From Balanoglossus misakiensis (lineage: Eukaryota; Hemichordata): a stretch of 64,000 bases of DNA. The translations under genes and the position numbers were made by a program. The notes beneath the pieces were generated by a model. That model made no database searches, was not told where the DNA came from, and saw only the letters and a list, made by a program, of their open reading frames with translations. Shown here one piece after another: positions 13,800 to 25,599 of this stretch. Within the stretch, counting starts at the first letter, position 1; every line of letters begins with the position of its first letter. The stretch is taken from positions 6,882,001-6,946,000 of the forward strand of contig CM082578.2 of NCBI GenBank assembly GCA_040954595.2, read 5' to 3'.

Positions 13800-14115
13800 C
13801 AATTGAGGATTTTTTGAATTCTCCTTAATCCATTAAAGAAAATAGAGGTCACTATGATTGCCTTTGAAATACAAGGCCACGAATTTAAGTCGATAAAATA
13901 ACTGCCAGGTCAGTATTTTTCACCAACGGTCTTTCTACGGGTGAACACATTCAACGAAAATTATCTCAAACTTGAGTACGGTGACCATAAAGTTTGTTAA
14001 TCAACCACCAAGTTTAATTGCGTTTGGCTGAGCTATGTGGAAAATCGTCGTGAAATCGACAATGGTGCAGGAAGTGGGTTTTCTGGCAATTCTGTTGTAA
14101 TCCTAGAGTAAGAGA
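13800..14115. repeat. Dispersed repeat family A, copy 2
   Basis: Diverged copy of the element at 27945-28320. Shared blocks include TTTGAAATACA, AGTATTTTTCACCAA, GGTGACCATAAAG and, past the end of copy 1, the GAGCTATGTGGAAAAT and TAATCCTA blocks also seen in copy 3. Confidence 0.5.
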
Positions 14116-16439
14116 CGCTCGAAGTGCGTTTACCTTCTTTTGTTTCCATACACCCATTTAGCCTGCGAATGACAGTTTGTTGGCGAAGTGTTTTTTTCGC
14201 GTGGCCACCCCGCGAATCTCTGTGATTGCCTAGATTATTAATTTTTAATCTCTCCGTGGTCACCGTGGTTAAGTTAAAACTTTGCATTGATTTTCGCGCT
14301 GAATGAACGATATTGATGGCGGATCGCTTTCAAAGGAAAACTTGACCTCAACAGCCATACCTTTGACGTAATCATACTTGGTGATGGTATCTTGAAGTCC
14401 CAGTAACTGCCACTTTTTTACCATATTTTAATCGATATATAATTCAACTTTATGCTTAGTCGACAAATGGAACTATTTTGACTCAGTCGGGTTTTAGTAA
14501 TACCCATGCGCGCATAGCACTGTAGTAGCGTACTTTTGCATAGGACAGGTGAATAAATTGCCTGTCACGTGATAGTTGTGATAACAATGGTCACAGTTAA
14601 AGCAACCAAAATGTAGTCCCCTATATCTATAAGATTTCCGAAAATATATACTTTGAAGGGATTTTGAGCCCAGTACATGTTAATTACCCGAGAAATGTTT
14701 ATTTCGAAGAGTGAGTTTCTTATTCTGCATCTTTAAGACAATCCGTCATGGACGCGAGAATCCGAGTAAGGCACAGTGAAACACCGTCTTCTCGACCGAA
14801 AAACGGACTCCATTTTAGACCTTGAATGGTTGATATTTTACTACGATGTGGTAAATACCTCAGTTTAGATCAAATTCTTCATTGCCAATGCATAAACGTG
14901 CCCATGAGCGTCAAGAGTATGCATTGGCAAAAGAGAATTGGTCCTAATTATCCGCATGGAGCTTTTCTGCTAACCTCTATTTTGCCTAATTTGGGGGTAT
15001 TTGACATGTTGTACGACCAAAGGAAATTAGACGTCAACGTTTGTGAAATTCGGCAAAAATATAAGTAGCGTCATCTATTTACATTGTGGATTATTAAATT
15101 GTAATAAATATCCATTAAAAACAGGGGTCACCGTGCCAGTGTTTGAAATACGTCGAAACTGCAATTTTGTTAATCCCCAGAGTTGCAATGGGGAGGCAAA
15201 AGTCAGTCTTTACGACCCCAACTTCAGCATGGAGGGGGGGGGGGTCAAGCGCCACACCTATCAATTATTCGTCCAGGGCCAACACGTAGAGTCACGTGAT
15301 TCTCTCTCCATATATACCACTCATCTATCGCTGCCTCACCCATTCTTTGATCGTCTGGACAGAAGATTTTACAAAAGCGACAAGACACGCAACAGGTGAG
15401 TTGACAAAAATCATACAACACATTAATGACCCGCTGGTAGACGTATAGAAGCTAAGGAAAATTTTACATTCGACAAACACCTGCAAGTGTACACATGCAC
15501 GCGTTTGCTTGAGAACGTCGAGACCCGTCTTATCCATCTGTTATTTGCCTATGCCAGACATATTTTCTCGTCGTTCAAGCAGAAAGTAAACTCTTCTTTG
15601 AGAAGATTGTTGCGAAATTTGGGTCTTTGTCTGATAATTTTTAGTGAAAGATGTGAATATAGTTGATCAGGAAATCGCGTCTATGAATATAATGCAATTG
15701 CCAATTCTGCGGTTTGGTGTAGTGGAGTGGAAGGTGGTGTAGTACTGTGTTGTGTCGTGTTGTGTTCTGTTCTGTTGTATTGTGATTTGTTGTGTTGCGT
15801 TGTGTTGTGTGTTGTGGTGTTGTGGTTCTTTGTGATATAAGAACTCCTAGTAGTGTGTATTGATGGCATGGCGCGGACGAAAGGTGGAGTATGTATCATC
15901 CATTAATATCTTTATTGGTGTCGGGGTAGTTATGCAGGTCATTCAGGTAGATTTGAGCGTGTAAACCATCCTCTCCGGGAGCAGATCGGAGTAAAATCAA
16001 AGTTAAGCGAAGTATGTGTCAGAAATGGTGTCGACAATCTATCACCTCACTGTGTCAGTCACGGTGTTTTGGTCCCTCGCTCGGAGGGCGTGGCCGCAAA
16101 CCAACTGTATGTCCCTTCTCTCAACGACACCATACAGCAGTGAGAGAAATTAGTACCGTGCAATATCGGACAAGTTTTTTTTTCTTTTCTCTATTTTTTT
16201 CGTAGCTATAGTGGAGCTTGAAAAGACGACATCTACTCAAAGCCCCAGTAGCTGCAACCTGTAGTATAGTAGTAATCGATGAAATACTGCAATCCTCAGT
16301 CGACAAACGACACCACTTTGAATTAGTGGAAATTCTAATAGCGCCCATGTGCTCAATGGGCGACTGTATAAACGGGTGCGGCACATTAAACGTACAACCA
16401 CAATCAGAGATTGGTAATTATTATCAATCTTTATTTTAG

Positions 16440-18480
16440 ACACAATCGTCCATAGAAATTAGTTATAAAAAAAAAACTGGCAAAAAACACTAGAAAACTA
16501 AAATAAAATAAGTTAAAAAAAACACTCTTTAGAATAAATGTAAAATGTCCATCCAGTGGGCATGTAGACCATAAAAACGCATATCACATGACACAAGGCG
16601 ATTGATCAAGACATTGGGACTAGCACAGAGACGAACAGAAAAATTAAAATCGACTTTTCTTCTCATAACGGAGAAGCAGTTTACGGCGTTTAAAACAAAT
16701 ATTTTAGAGGCACTTTCGTGTCCTGGGTGACCAAGTAGTCTTCGAAGTGAATTATTGTGGCATACGATGATATTCCGGATTTTGTACAAATTAAAACCGC
16801 ACCATAAATGAGAACCATAAATATTGTTACAAAAAGCATTAAAAATACGCAATTTCACGTCGACAGAACACGAATTGAACTTTCTATGGAGAAAATTAGC
16901 CCTTCCACACAATGCTCTACGTTGTTTTAGAATGTCCTCATTATCAGATAAATCATGAGAAAAATATGCCCAAGAAAGGTAAATTTACAAACAAATTCAA
17001 GAGTAGTCTCACAGAGATTAACTGATGGAATACTTGAAAGCTTAATCGACGATTCAAAGTGCATGCATTTCGATTTTCGCGTGTTATATTTGATATCATG
17101 ATCTTCAGCGTAGAGTTGACATATCTGAATCTTTCGTAAACCTTTAACTGACGGTGCAATTAGACACATATCGTCTGCGTAGGACAGGTTGTTCAACATA
17201 AGTCCTGCTATCTCACAACCTACACCGGCATTTGACAGCCTTATATTCAGCTTATCAACATAAACATTAAAAAGAAAAGGTGAAAGAATTCCACCTTGAC
17301 GTACACCATTTCCCACTTTAAACGAATCAGAGAGAGCATTCGACCAGCGAATACAATAACTTTGACAGGAAAACCAATTTCTCAGCAAACGAACTATATA
17401 AGTAGGAACAGATCTGTCAATCAATTTCTTAAGAAGAGTCCAATGATTGACTCTGTCAAATGCCTTTTCGGCGTCTAAAAAGCAAACAAAAACAGAACTG
17501 TGGTTTCCTTCAGTAAAAATATGCACATGTCCGTACTGTGGGAGCTTTTAAAGCCAAACTGATTGTCAGTCGTATGTAAATTATGTTCGCACCTGTTAAG
17601 AATAATATATTCTAAGACCTTCGAAGACACACACGTTAAAGCAATAGGGCGATAATTGTTCTTACTGGAGAGATCTGCAGTCTTGTCATTAACAACAGGA
17701 ACAAGAATGACCTTCGCAAGCTTATCTGGTATGGTACCGTGGATAAGAATAGAAGTAAAACAACAAGCGAAATGTATACGTAATTTCCTAGTTGCATATT
17801 TCAAGTGTTCAGCACTCAGTTCATCTGCGCCAGGAGACTTTCCGATCTGAAGTTCAGCAAAAATTTTGTCTATTTCATCTACACGAATATTCAGATTATC
17901 AGACGAGGTCACAGATTCCGTGGTATGCATTACACCAGCTTGATGTTTCGTGTTGTTGACAGAATTGAAAAGCTGCTCGAAGTGACTACCCCACATGTTT
18001 GCGATATGTTGATCACCTGTGATGTTATTGACAGTAGCAGGTAATGGGCTCTTTTGTTATTGAGATCAGCAACTGCGGTCCAAAACCGTCGGTGGTCTTT
18101 TTCAAGAAGAGCTTGGGCCATGCCATCTGCTCGTTTGCGATCCTCTTCTTTTCGGCATTGTCTAAGAGCATATTTAAATTTTGCTCTGCTTTGACGCATA
18201 TGTTCATAGACTGGTCCAAAGCGTGGCTTGGATTCCGATTTCCAGGTTAAATATGCTTGACGAGCCATTTTATGTGTCTCCCTAACTGTATCGTTCCAAC
18301 CGGGTATTGGATGATATCTTACGGATTTTTTACCGGCAAAAGAATCACTGCTGGCTTTAATAAGTGCCTCACAAATTGAGTTGTAGTAAGAATCAATTGC
18401 TCGATGATGACTGTCATGTTTACAGTTACAATTGTTACAGGATAATGCCTCGACACATAGACCCTAGAGAAAGAAGGACG
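16440..18480 (-). mobile_element. Non-LTR retrotransposon (LINE), 5'-truncated, frameshifted
   Basis: The minus strand carries most of a LINE ORF2. Starting near 18440 it reads a conserved pre-RT region (PGWNDTVRETHKMARQAY, then WGSHFEQLFNS), then YRPIALTCVSSKVLEYII, motif A (FLDAEKAFDRVNHW), motif B (GVRQGGILSPFLFNVY), motif C (YADDMCLIAPS, near 17170) and a C-terminal segment (LRRLLGHPGHESASKIF) ending at 16529. Three frameshifts, near 18055, 17510 and 16950, break it; the pieces are otherwise clean, so the insertion is not very old. The endonuclease half is absent. The 3' end is AT-rich and includes AAAATAAAG. I do not assign a clade. Confidence 0.85.
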
Positions 18481-20499
18481 CGCAACTCCAGGTTTTTCTT
18501 GAAACGATGTTCTTTTGCATACATTATTTCCGGATAATCCCCAATAATCCAATTTGCAAATAAACTATGTATAAACTAACGCAAAGTCTCGCGTTTTGCG
18601 TGAAGTTATCACAACATCTCGCAAAAGACGAGAAAACTGCAACGTGGTTGAAATGCAGCGATCATTTATGGAACACATCTGGACAAGTTAAACACGAATT
18701 TGGCACTTCTGAGTCTGACAGCGTCCAAAACAAGCATCTTTTGTCGAACAGTCCCGGTATTTGACAAGGCTGTGAGCTAACCGTACCTAGGGTTTCCTGC
18801 CGTCGTCAACCATGAAAAACCAAGATGGCGGCCATAGCGCACACGTGAAAATCCACCCAGTTTGTTTACAAATTGTTTTCGTGAAATCTGTTTTATTGTT
18901 CACGCACTGCGAAATAAAATGCCCCTAAACCACAATTTTTGTTTCAATGCTTCACGCAAACATAAAATTATTACGAAAAGTGTCAGCATTACCAAGAAGT
19001 ATGAGTGCCCAGTCGGACATGCAAAAAACATGGATGATTTGTTTACAATTTTTAAATGAAGCTTGTGGCACTAGAAATGACTGTTCAACCGACAGACGAA
19101 CACCAAACCATAATAAATAGCACAGACAACGTAATACTTTTTGAATTTTAGAAAAAAACGCAGTGGCTGCTGAAATATAGGAGTGCCAGTTTTGGTTACT
19201 GTCGCGCATCACAGAGTTGCGTTTATTTTTTGGTGATATGTTAATGATATGCTAATGACATTTACGCGTGCCAAAGTGGAGATTCAAGCATGCCACCGTC
19301 CTAGGTGTTAATTATATGCAAAAGACATCGTCATACCGATAATCCCCAAACCCTTTGATCTTTGCCGCAGTTGCCCGTCCTTCTTTCTCTAGGGTCTATG
19401 CTCGACAGGAACGTTAATATTTTGCAGGTACTGTTCGGAACTGGTCAAATATTTATTAATGTCCTCGTTGTTGACAGAGGCCCAGTTGATCCCAGCCCAG
19501 GTTGGGTTTGGCCTACCCATGGACGTAAAAAGAGCTTCCTTCGTGTAATGGTCCAGCTAACACTTTTCTGGAAATTTTACCAACGCCCTTTGTAATGTCG
19601 AAATGTTTAATAATGTGCTCTGGTACAACGATCATAGAAACTATATATGATTGGGATAACTGAATGCAAGGGCATTCATTATTACACCTCACGTATTATG
19701 TCGTATTCGTGATTGGCTAAGACGCGCTCACGTGACATAGAGACAAAAGTGATATAACATGGTTAGAGTTGATAAAGCCCTGTTGATATTGCCAGCTGGG
19801 TTGTTTTGGTGTTCTGCGCGCGACTTCTGCGCTTAACAAGCTGTCGTTCAATGGCTTCCTCCACGATCAGTCAACTCCCGCATCTATGGCTTCAAAGCGA
19901 CACACAGGGTTAACACCTGTTCAACTGGACGATATTTTACTGCAATCGGACAGTAAATACACCAAAGTCGCAACAAACAGCTCAGTATCCTCAAAATTAT
20001 CTGAGTTCAAAGTAGGTTTAGTTCTTGGGAGATCGAGACATTTTACATTCTCAGCAATGCAACGTACGACATGGACGCCACCCTACGTTCTTCTATGCTG
20101 CAGTGTATGTACGTTCAAATGTTCGGCGTAATAAAATTAATAACACATGATGCTCGGGCAACATCACGATTTGAAGCCTGCCCTCGGGCTGGTGCTCTCT
20201 GACCATAAAATTGATGATGATATTGGCTTGGATCCATCGACGTATTGAAATGGCCACAAATTACAATGTTGTCACCCTCAAACATTCACTTGGTTTACAA
20301 AATTACAAATATTGACAAGACGGAGGGAAGATCCCTCGAAATCTAATTCAACACTGAAAAATCTCATAATGTTATCTTTATATGCACATCAATAATGGCA
20401 ACAGGAATGCTTTTGAAAAAAGTATCGCAGCCCCACAACTATGTACTGTGCCGTGATTATATAAAAGGTTACCTCCCCAATCTCTATTAAATTTTATTT
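18481..20499. other. Non-coding; contains LINE-related inverted match
   Basis: No host exon supported. Positions 19376-19400 are an exact 25-nt reverse complement of 18456-18480, at the 5' edge of the neighbouring LINE. A second copy of the 115-240 MITE-like sequence lies at about 20130-20215. A GATTGGCTAA..CACGTGAC block near 19715 is unexplained. Confidence 0.45.
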
Positions 20500-20950
20500 T
20501 TGGCATATTGTAGTAATATTTACTGTTGCAGTTTGTGGGCATCCTTTAAAGTTAAACCGATGAAAAAATTTAAAACTATGTACAATAATGTTTGGAGAAG
20601 ACTTCTCGGTCTTCCGCCATTTTGCAGTGCATCGGGTATGTTTGCTACAAACCATGTATTGTCACTTGGTGAAGTTTTTAGACGCAACATGTACAGTTTT
20701 AAGCGTAGACTCGAAAATTCTTCTAATGTTTTACTTGATGCGATCTGTTCATCAGATAGAGCGACTGACAGCATATTTTTCAAACATTGGCGAAAGCAAT
20801 TGTATATAATGTAATTTTGAAGAGTTTTTTTGTGTGTGTGTCTCAGTTTCAGACTTTCCAGAGTATTTTCATTAGTGTTTTTTTTTTCTTCTCTCTTTTG
20901 GGTATATGGACTTTTTTTTTAAAGTCTGAAATAAATAAAGTATTAAATTC
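20500..20950 (+). mobile_element. LINE 3' fragment (C-terminal ORF2 piece)
   Basis: The translation from 20500 to 20814 aligns with the end of the LINE at 16440-18480: YNNVWRRLLGLP against HNNSLRRLLGHP, SASGMFATNHV against SASKIFVLNAV, and RRLENSSNVLLDAI against VRLCASPNVLINRL. It is severely 5'-truncated and on the opposite strand from the longer copy. A T-rich stretch and AAATAAATAAAG follow the stop, as a LINE 3' end would. Confidence 0.75.
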
Positions 20951-21102
20951 CATATTTTCTCTTCACTTTATTTCATTTACTATAGGTCTCTCGCACGCAA
21001 ACAATACGTAAACATTGTCGTTTCTTTTGACAGACTTCAGGGGGAAAATGTGTGATAGCTTTATTTTTAAATTCTCTTTCTAGGCGCGCAGAATATTGCA
21101 CC

Positions 21103-24100
21103 ATGAAAGCTGTTTGGTGTTTCTTCTGCATGGGTCTACTGATGTATGGGAATGAGATGGTGGCATGGTCGCGTGCAACTGGTAGCAGTCATCAGACACC
21201 TCATTTGACTCCCGCGCCACATTCGTCGGTGCCGTCGACGGCGCAGTCGACGACTCCTTCTGCCATCGACGAGATTACAACTCGGCCTCCGTGGTATTAT
21301 CTTGTGTCTCCAGAGACTTTGCGGTGCCACTACCCGACAAGTGGAAATCCACTGGACTCGTGCTTGACACCCAGCGGGCTACTCTGCAATGGCACAGTGA
21401 CTGTGAGAACCTCTGCGCACGACCACTTTATCTGCTCCTGCCAGCCCGAATGCCTGTGGCGTGGAGATTGCTGTCGCGACTTCGAAGAGAAATGTTACGG
21501 TGGCGACAACGACGGGTTGCCGAACACGGAAGAAATATGGGAGCCTGAATTCTGCATGAAAGTCACAGGCGGTCGCCTTCATATGATGGTGACGCATAAG
21601 TGTCCCAGAGACTGGTTGCATGAGAGTACCCGGCAGCAGTGTGAAGGTGGCAGCGGTAAGGTCATTTGTGTTTTCTGAGGTGACATTGTCTCATTTTGTT
21701 CTGCTCAACTGCTCAGTGCTGAACGTTCGTATTTTATTATTTTAGAGAGAAATAAACGTGGAAACATGATTTCGAAGCAGAACTAGATCAACATCTGCTC
21801 CAAATTGTAGGGCATGCATGTTCACATTCAATGTACGATGTACAGTGGAGCAGAGGTTATTGTCATTTGCTTTGATACAACCTCATTGATTGGTTGGGTC
21901 TCCTTCAACCACAGGGAGCTCTTCCTCCTTGTTTGTCTATAGGCCTATAGGGAGTGATGATGTGCAGCAAATGAACCCCAACCCTTACAAGTTACCCCAA
22001 TTCTTGTACCCTAACCCTAACCTGTCAACAAACAAACAAACAAACAAACAAACAAAAACAAACGTGACCATATTTGGAAACATGTATATTTTTTATTATA
22101 CAAAATGTATTAATCAATATTAACAGATCATATACACGCGCGCGCACGCACACTATATGCAACAGTGGGGGGAAAGGCTGCTACAGTGTACATGTATTGT
22201 GTTTGTAAACAGAAAAGACGCAGTTCAGACCACCCCCCCCCCCCCTTTTAACACGTGTCGTTTTTATTTTATCACAGATGCGTCTGTTTATGAAGTGACT
22301 CCAGTGGTGGATGTTGTCGGAGGAGGCCGGGTATACAGGAACATATATTGCGCTATGTGTAATGGGGTGAATGAATCAAGCGTTCAGTTTGCCACCTTAC
22401 TGTGGCAATGCTCGCGCAGTGCCAGCGTTCGAGACATTATCGGAGAACTTGGGGTCAACATTTCCTCGATTCTCTCCTTAGTTAGAAACGACGAATTGTG
22501 TCCAATGACACCGCGAATCCTCGAAGAACTCCGACGTGAAGACGACGCGTGTTTTCGGCCCGAGGACACTTGCCCTGTTGGCTATCACAATGCCACGATT
22601 ATCGACTTGTGTCACAGTTATACGGCAATAGTTGCGGTGATGACAGGTCGGGGAGGCGGGACGATTTATTATAAGAACATTCATTGTGGTATATGTAATA
22701 CAGAGGAGATATATTTTCCCCTGGTAACCTGTGGTTTACCACCGCTGGAACATATACGCGGTGATCGCAATCCCACATTTGATATATTGTTTGATTTCAA
22801 TGCCCAGGGTGAGCAGCGTGTTCGAGGCGATGCGAATTCTTTCCAAGAACAAATTGATTGTGGAGAAAACGAGTTCTTTGACATGTTCATAGAGAAGTGT
22901 GTTTTAAAAGTTTCTTTGGAAAGCACTTTATTGGCCGATGATGATTCCGGCATCGACCTGGCGAGCACCCCAGTGTCAGATTGGCTAGATCTTAACAGTT
23001 CCTTTGTGAAATGGAAAGGCGATGAATCTGTAGAGATTGTTCTCAGTCTCCGCATTTTCTTTCCATCGCAAACTTATCTGTGCGATATGAATCAACTAAA
23101 AAGCAACGTGACGTCACTGGTTAATAATATCTTCGTTAACGATACCTACAATATTGCAACGTCACAATACCGCATAGATGAATCTTCCGAGGGCTTTCTT
23201 GTCACCTTGTCGGTTGTTCTTGAAATTGAATCGCGTTTTATGAGAGATTTTCTGCCAACAGCATGCATGACATCCTGGTTGAAACTGGGTTCAATATTGC
23301 CCATCGTGGCGGACGTCAAATCGGTGACGTTTGAAATGAGAAACGGCGAGTGTGACAACGACACATCGCAAACAACGGTTGGGGGTCACGTGCTAAATTA
23401 CAACAACGGAACTTCAGAGGAAGATTCCGCGGCCAATGTCACACGGCACTCAATGTACAGCTCCGAGCTTTTCAAATCTAAGTCGTGCCATTATGGCGGA
23501 GAAGGTCCCCTACCAGGATTTGAACTTGAAGTCGTGTTGTGTGCAAAGAAGGGTAATGAGGGGGGTGATTCAGGTCTGAGTTGTCCAACAGGAACGATTC
23601 TGAAGGTCTCCGAGGGCAATTTTGTGGTCGGTGACGACGTTCTTTCCGTCAGCTCGTGGAAGTATCCAAAAGAATCGTTTGTCCTATCGAGGGATGGCTC
23701 CTTCGCCCTTGTGTGCCACGCGAAGTTTACGGGGGCTTCGTTTTGGCACGTGAACTCTAAAACAAAACTGAAACAGTCGCTGACTCTCATTGGTTGTATC
23801 CTATCCATCGTGTGTCTGTTTGTCACAATCGTGACAATCTGCGCCTTCAAAAAAATGCGAAATCGACCCGGAAAGATTATACTGAACTTGGCTGTTGCTC
23901 TCATTGTTGCGCAGTTGCTGTTTGTGTCAGTATTGGATGTCACTACGTGGCCATGGTTGTGCAAGACAACTGCTATTGTTTCCCACTATGTTTGGCTTGC
24001 CGTGTTCTGCTGGATGAGTGTCATGTCCGTTGACATCGTGTACATGCGCACGCGGCTGACAGGACCCGCGTCTGCGAATGGCAGAATTTTTTTGTATTAC

Positions 24101-24571
24101 TGCGTCTACGCCTGGCTGCTGCCTCTCCTCGTGGTGGTCGTCTGCGTGGCCATTGATTTCTTGGCTCCCACTGACTACCAGATTGGTTACAGTGAAGGAG
24201 GCCACGTGTGTTGGATCGGCCGCCCCACTCCTTTGATAATCACATTCGTGGGCCCTGTTGGCGTTGTTCTGGTTTTCAACATAGTTTGCTTTGCGTACAC
24301 TTTGTACTCGATATTTAAGTCGGAAAGGGAAATGAAAAACCATCGTCAGAAATCGTACACGACTCAGCACGTCATCTTCTCAGTGAAGATGTCCACGGTC
24401 GTTGGGCTGACGTGGATTATTGGATTCGTGGATGGCTTCTTTCAGTCCGACGTTTTAGATTATATATTCATTTTTTCAAATACCTTGCAAGGCGTGTTCA
24501 TATTCGGAGCGTTTCTCTTGCGCGTGCGCACAGCTGGGTTGTATCGCGACCTGTGTTGCCCGTCTCAATAA
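21103..24571 (+). CDS. SMB-domain seven-transmembrane receptor (gene 1)
   Basis: Two exons, 21103-21655 and 22278-24571, joined at G|GTAAGG and TTATCACAG|AT in phase 1, give 948 aa. The chosen ATG opens a signal peptide (MKAVWCFFCMGLLM); a splice acceptor at 21081-21083 suggests an upstream 5'UTR exon. Exon 1 holds a Ser/Thr-rich stretch and an eight-Cys somatomedin-B domain (ending GDCCRDFEEKC). Exon 2 starts with two repeats of the type NIYCAMCNG / NIHCGICN, then a long N-glycosylatable ectodomain. Seven helices span about residues 683-940, with family-B-type signatures GLTWIIGF in TM6 and NTLQGVFIFGAF in TM7. I see no Cys/Trp/HL(T/S) GPS cleavage motif before TM1. It is inferred to be a plasma-membrane G-protein-coupled receptor of the adhesion/Methuselah-like group; the ligand is unknown. 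A paralogue lies at 33114-36111. AATAAA at 24888-24893 is a likely poly(A) signal. Confidence 0.9.
22009..22080. repeat. Foldback-element fragment in GPCR 1 intron
   Basis: CCCTAACCCTAAC, then TGTCAACAAACAAAC with an expanded CAAA run, then GTGACCATATTT, match the arms of the foldback element at 32110-32326. It sits in the only intron of the upstream SMB-GPCR gene. Confidence 0.6.
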
Positions 24572-24893
24572 CAAAGCCTGCATTTGATCCCTAGGTTACT
24601 CACAACTTGATTTCGTAAATGACCAAACGCCTGGTTGTGTGTTTGAAAGAGGGGTCTTCATATACCTGTATGTGGTGTGTTAACCAAGCTATATTCACGC
24701 CTAATTGTCCAGAAGCGGATTTTGTCCCCCGAATTTCAGAAAAAAATTATGGGAAGGGACTTAGTTAAGTCAGCTAAATGTGAGAGAAATGCTGTATGTT
24801 TAAGAAGGTTACCTATACGTCACTGATTTTTAAGGCCTCAATGATATAATTCACACAAAAAGTGTCGAAGTTGGATTGTGCTGGGGAAATAAA

Positions 24894-25599
24894 GGGCCAT
24901 ACGTCGTGTTGACTGCCATTTATAAGACTGTATCAACCTCAACAAAACGCATTCCATCACTTCCCTCGTGAATCGTTCATGTCCAGTGTCAGGATGAGCT
25001 CCAATATGTTCACCGTGTGATTTCCATAATTAAACCCCCAAAGGCTGACACTTGTAGCATATTTTTGATGGACAAAAAACTCTATAAAATAGATCCTAAA
25101 AGCCGCGCGTGCATACCACGATAGCTGTGTACTCTTGCATTGGGCGGCTGAATAAACGAGTGTGTCACCAATTTATTATTAAAGGCCGTTTTCTCGACCC
25201 CAGGCCAGAACAATGGAGGCAAACAAGAAAACCTCTGTGTTTACACGTAACTGTTTATTGGAAACAAAATATTTGACTCACTGTTGAGCAAGGCCTTTAA
25301 CTTGTTTATATTTACATGTATAGCCACAATCAGAGGTTTACTAGTATAACATGTTTGTGTATACCCATAACTTAGCTCATGGCCCACTCTTAGTTTGACA
25401 GTTAAATCATCAATGAAAGAAATTTTTAACTATTGGGGCTTTAATGTTGTATGTCTCCACTGATGTTGATCCAGCGGGCATAGGCCTAACTACTGAAAAA
25501 AAAAATCTTTTATCGCTGCGGTCTCTGCGCAGTTTTTTTACTTTTTGTTTGTGAATTTCAGACGTGGCACAGTTTACTGTTTGTTCGTAGTAGATTTCA
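24894..25599. other. 3' flank of GPCR 1, non-coding
   Basis: No exon or structured element is recognised between the likely poly(A) signal of the GPCR gene and the minisatellite. Confidence 0.5.

Larger units (their letters stand above)
9321..16439. other. Non-coding, old repeats
   Basis: No host exon is supported. Apart from the family A and B copies, 9640-9900 and 11640-11880 share scattered blocks (ATCGGCAGTCATTG, CAGGTGTTTGCA) and may be another diverged repeat pair. There is a short TTAGGG-like run near 10580, a GTTT run near 11391, a C run near 12088 and a TGTTG-rich stretch near 15715-15835. Open frames of up to 118 codons (for example at 15043) match nothing I recognise. Confidence 0.45.

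Noticed and set aside
16529-18268. Host-gene interpretation of the large minus-strand frames
   Set aside because: All carry LINE reverse-transcriptase motifs and are separated by frameshifts.
22157-22277. ATG upstream of GPCR 1 exon 2
   Set aside because: It is intronic sequence ending in TTATCACAG; the phase 1 join to the SMB exon explains the frame.
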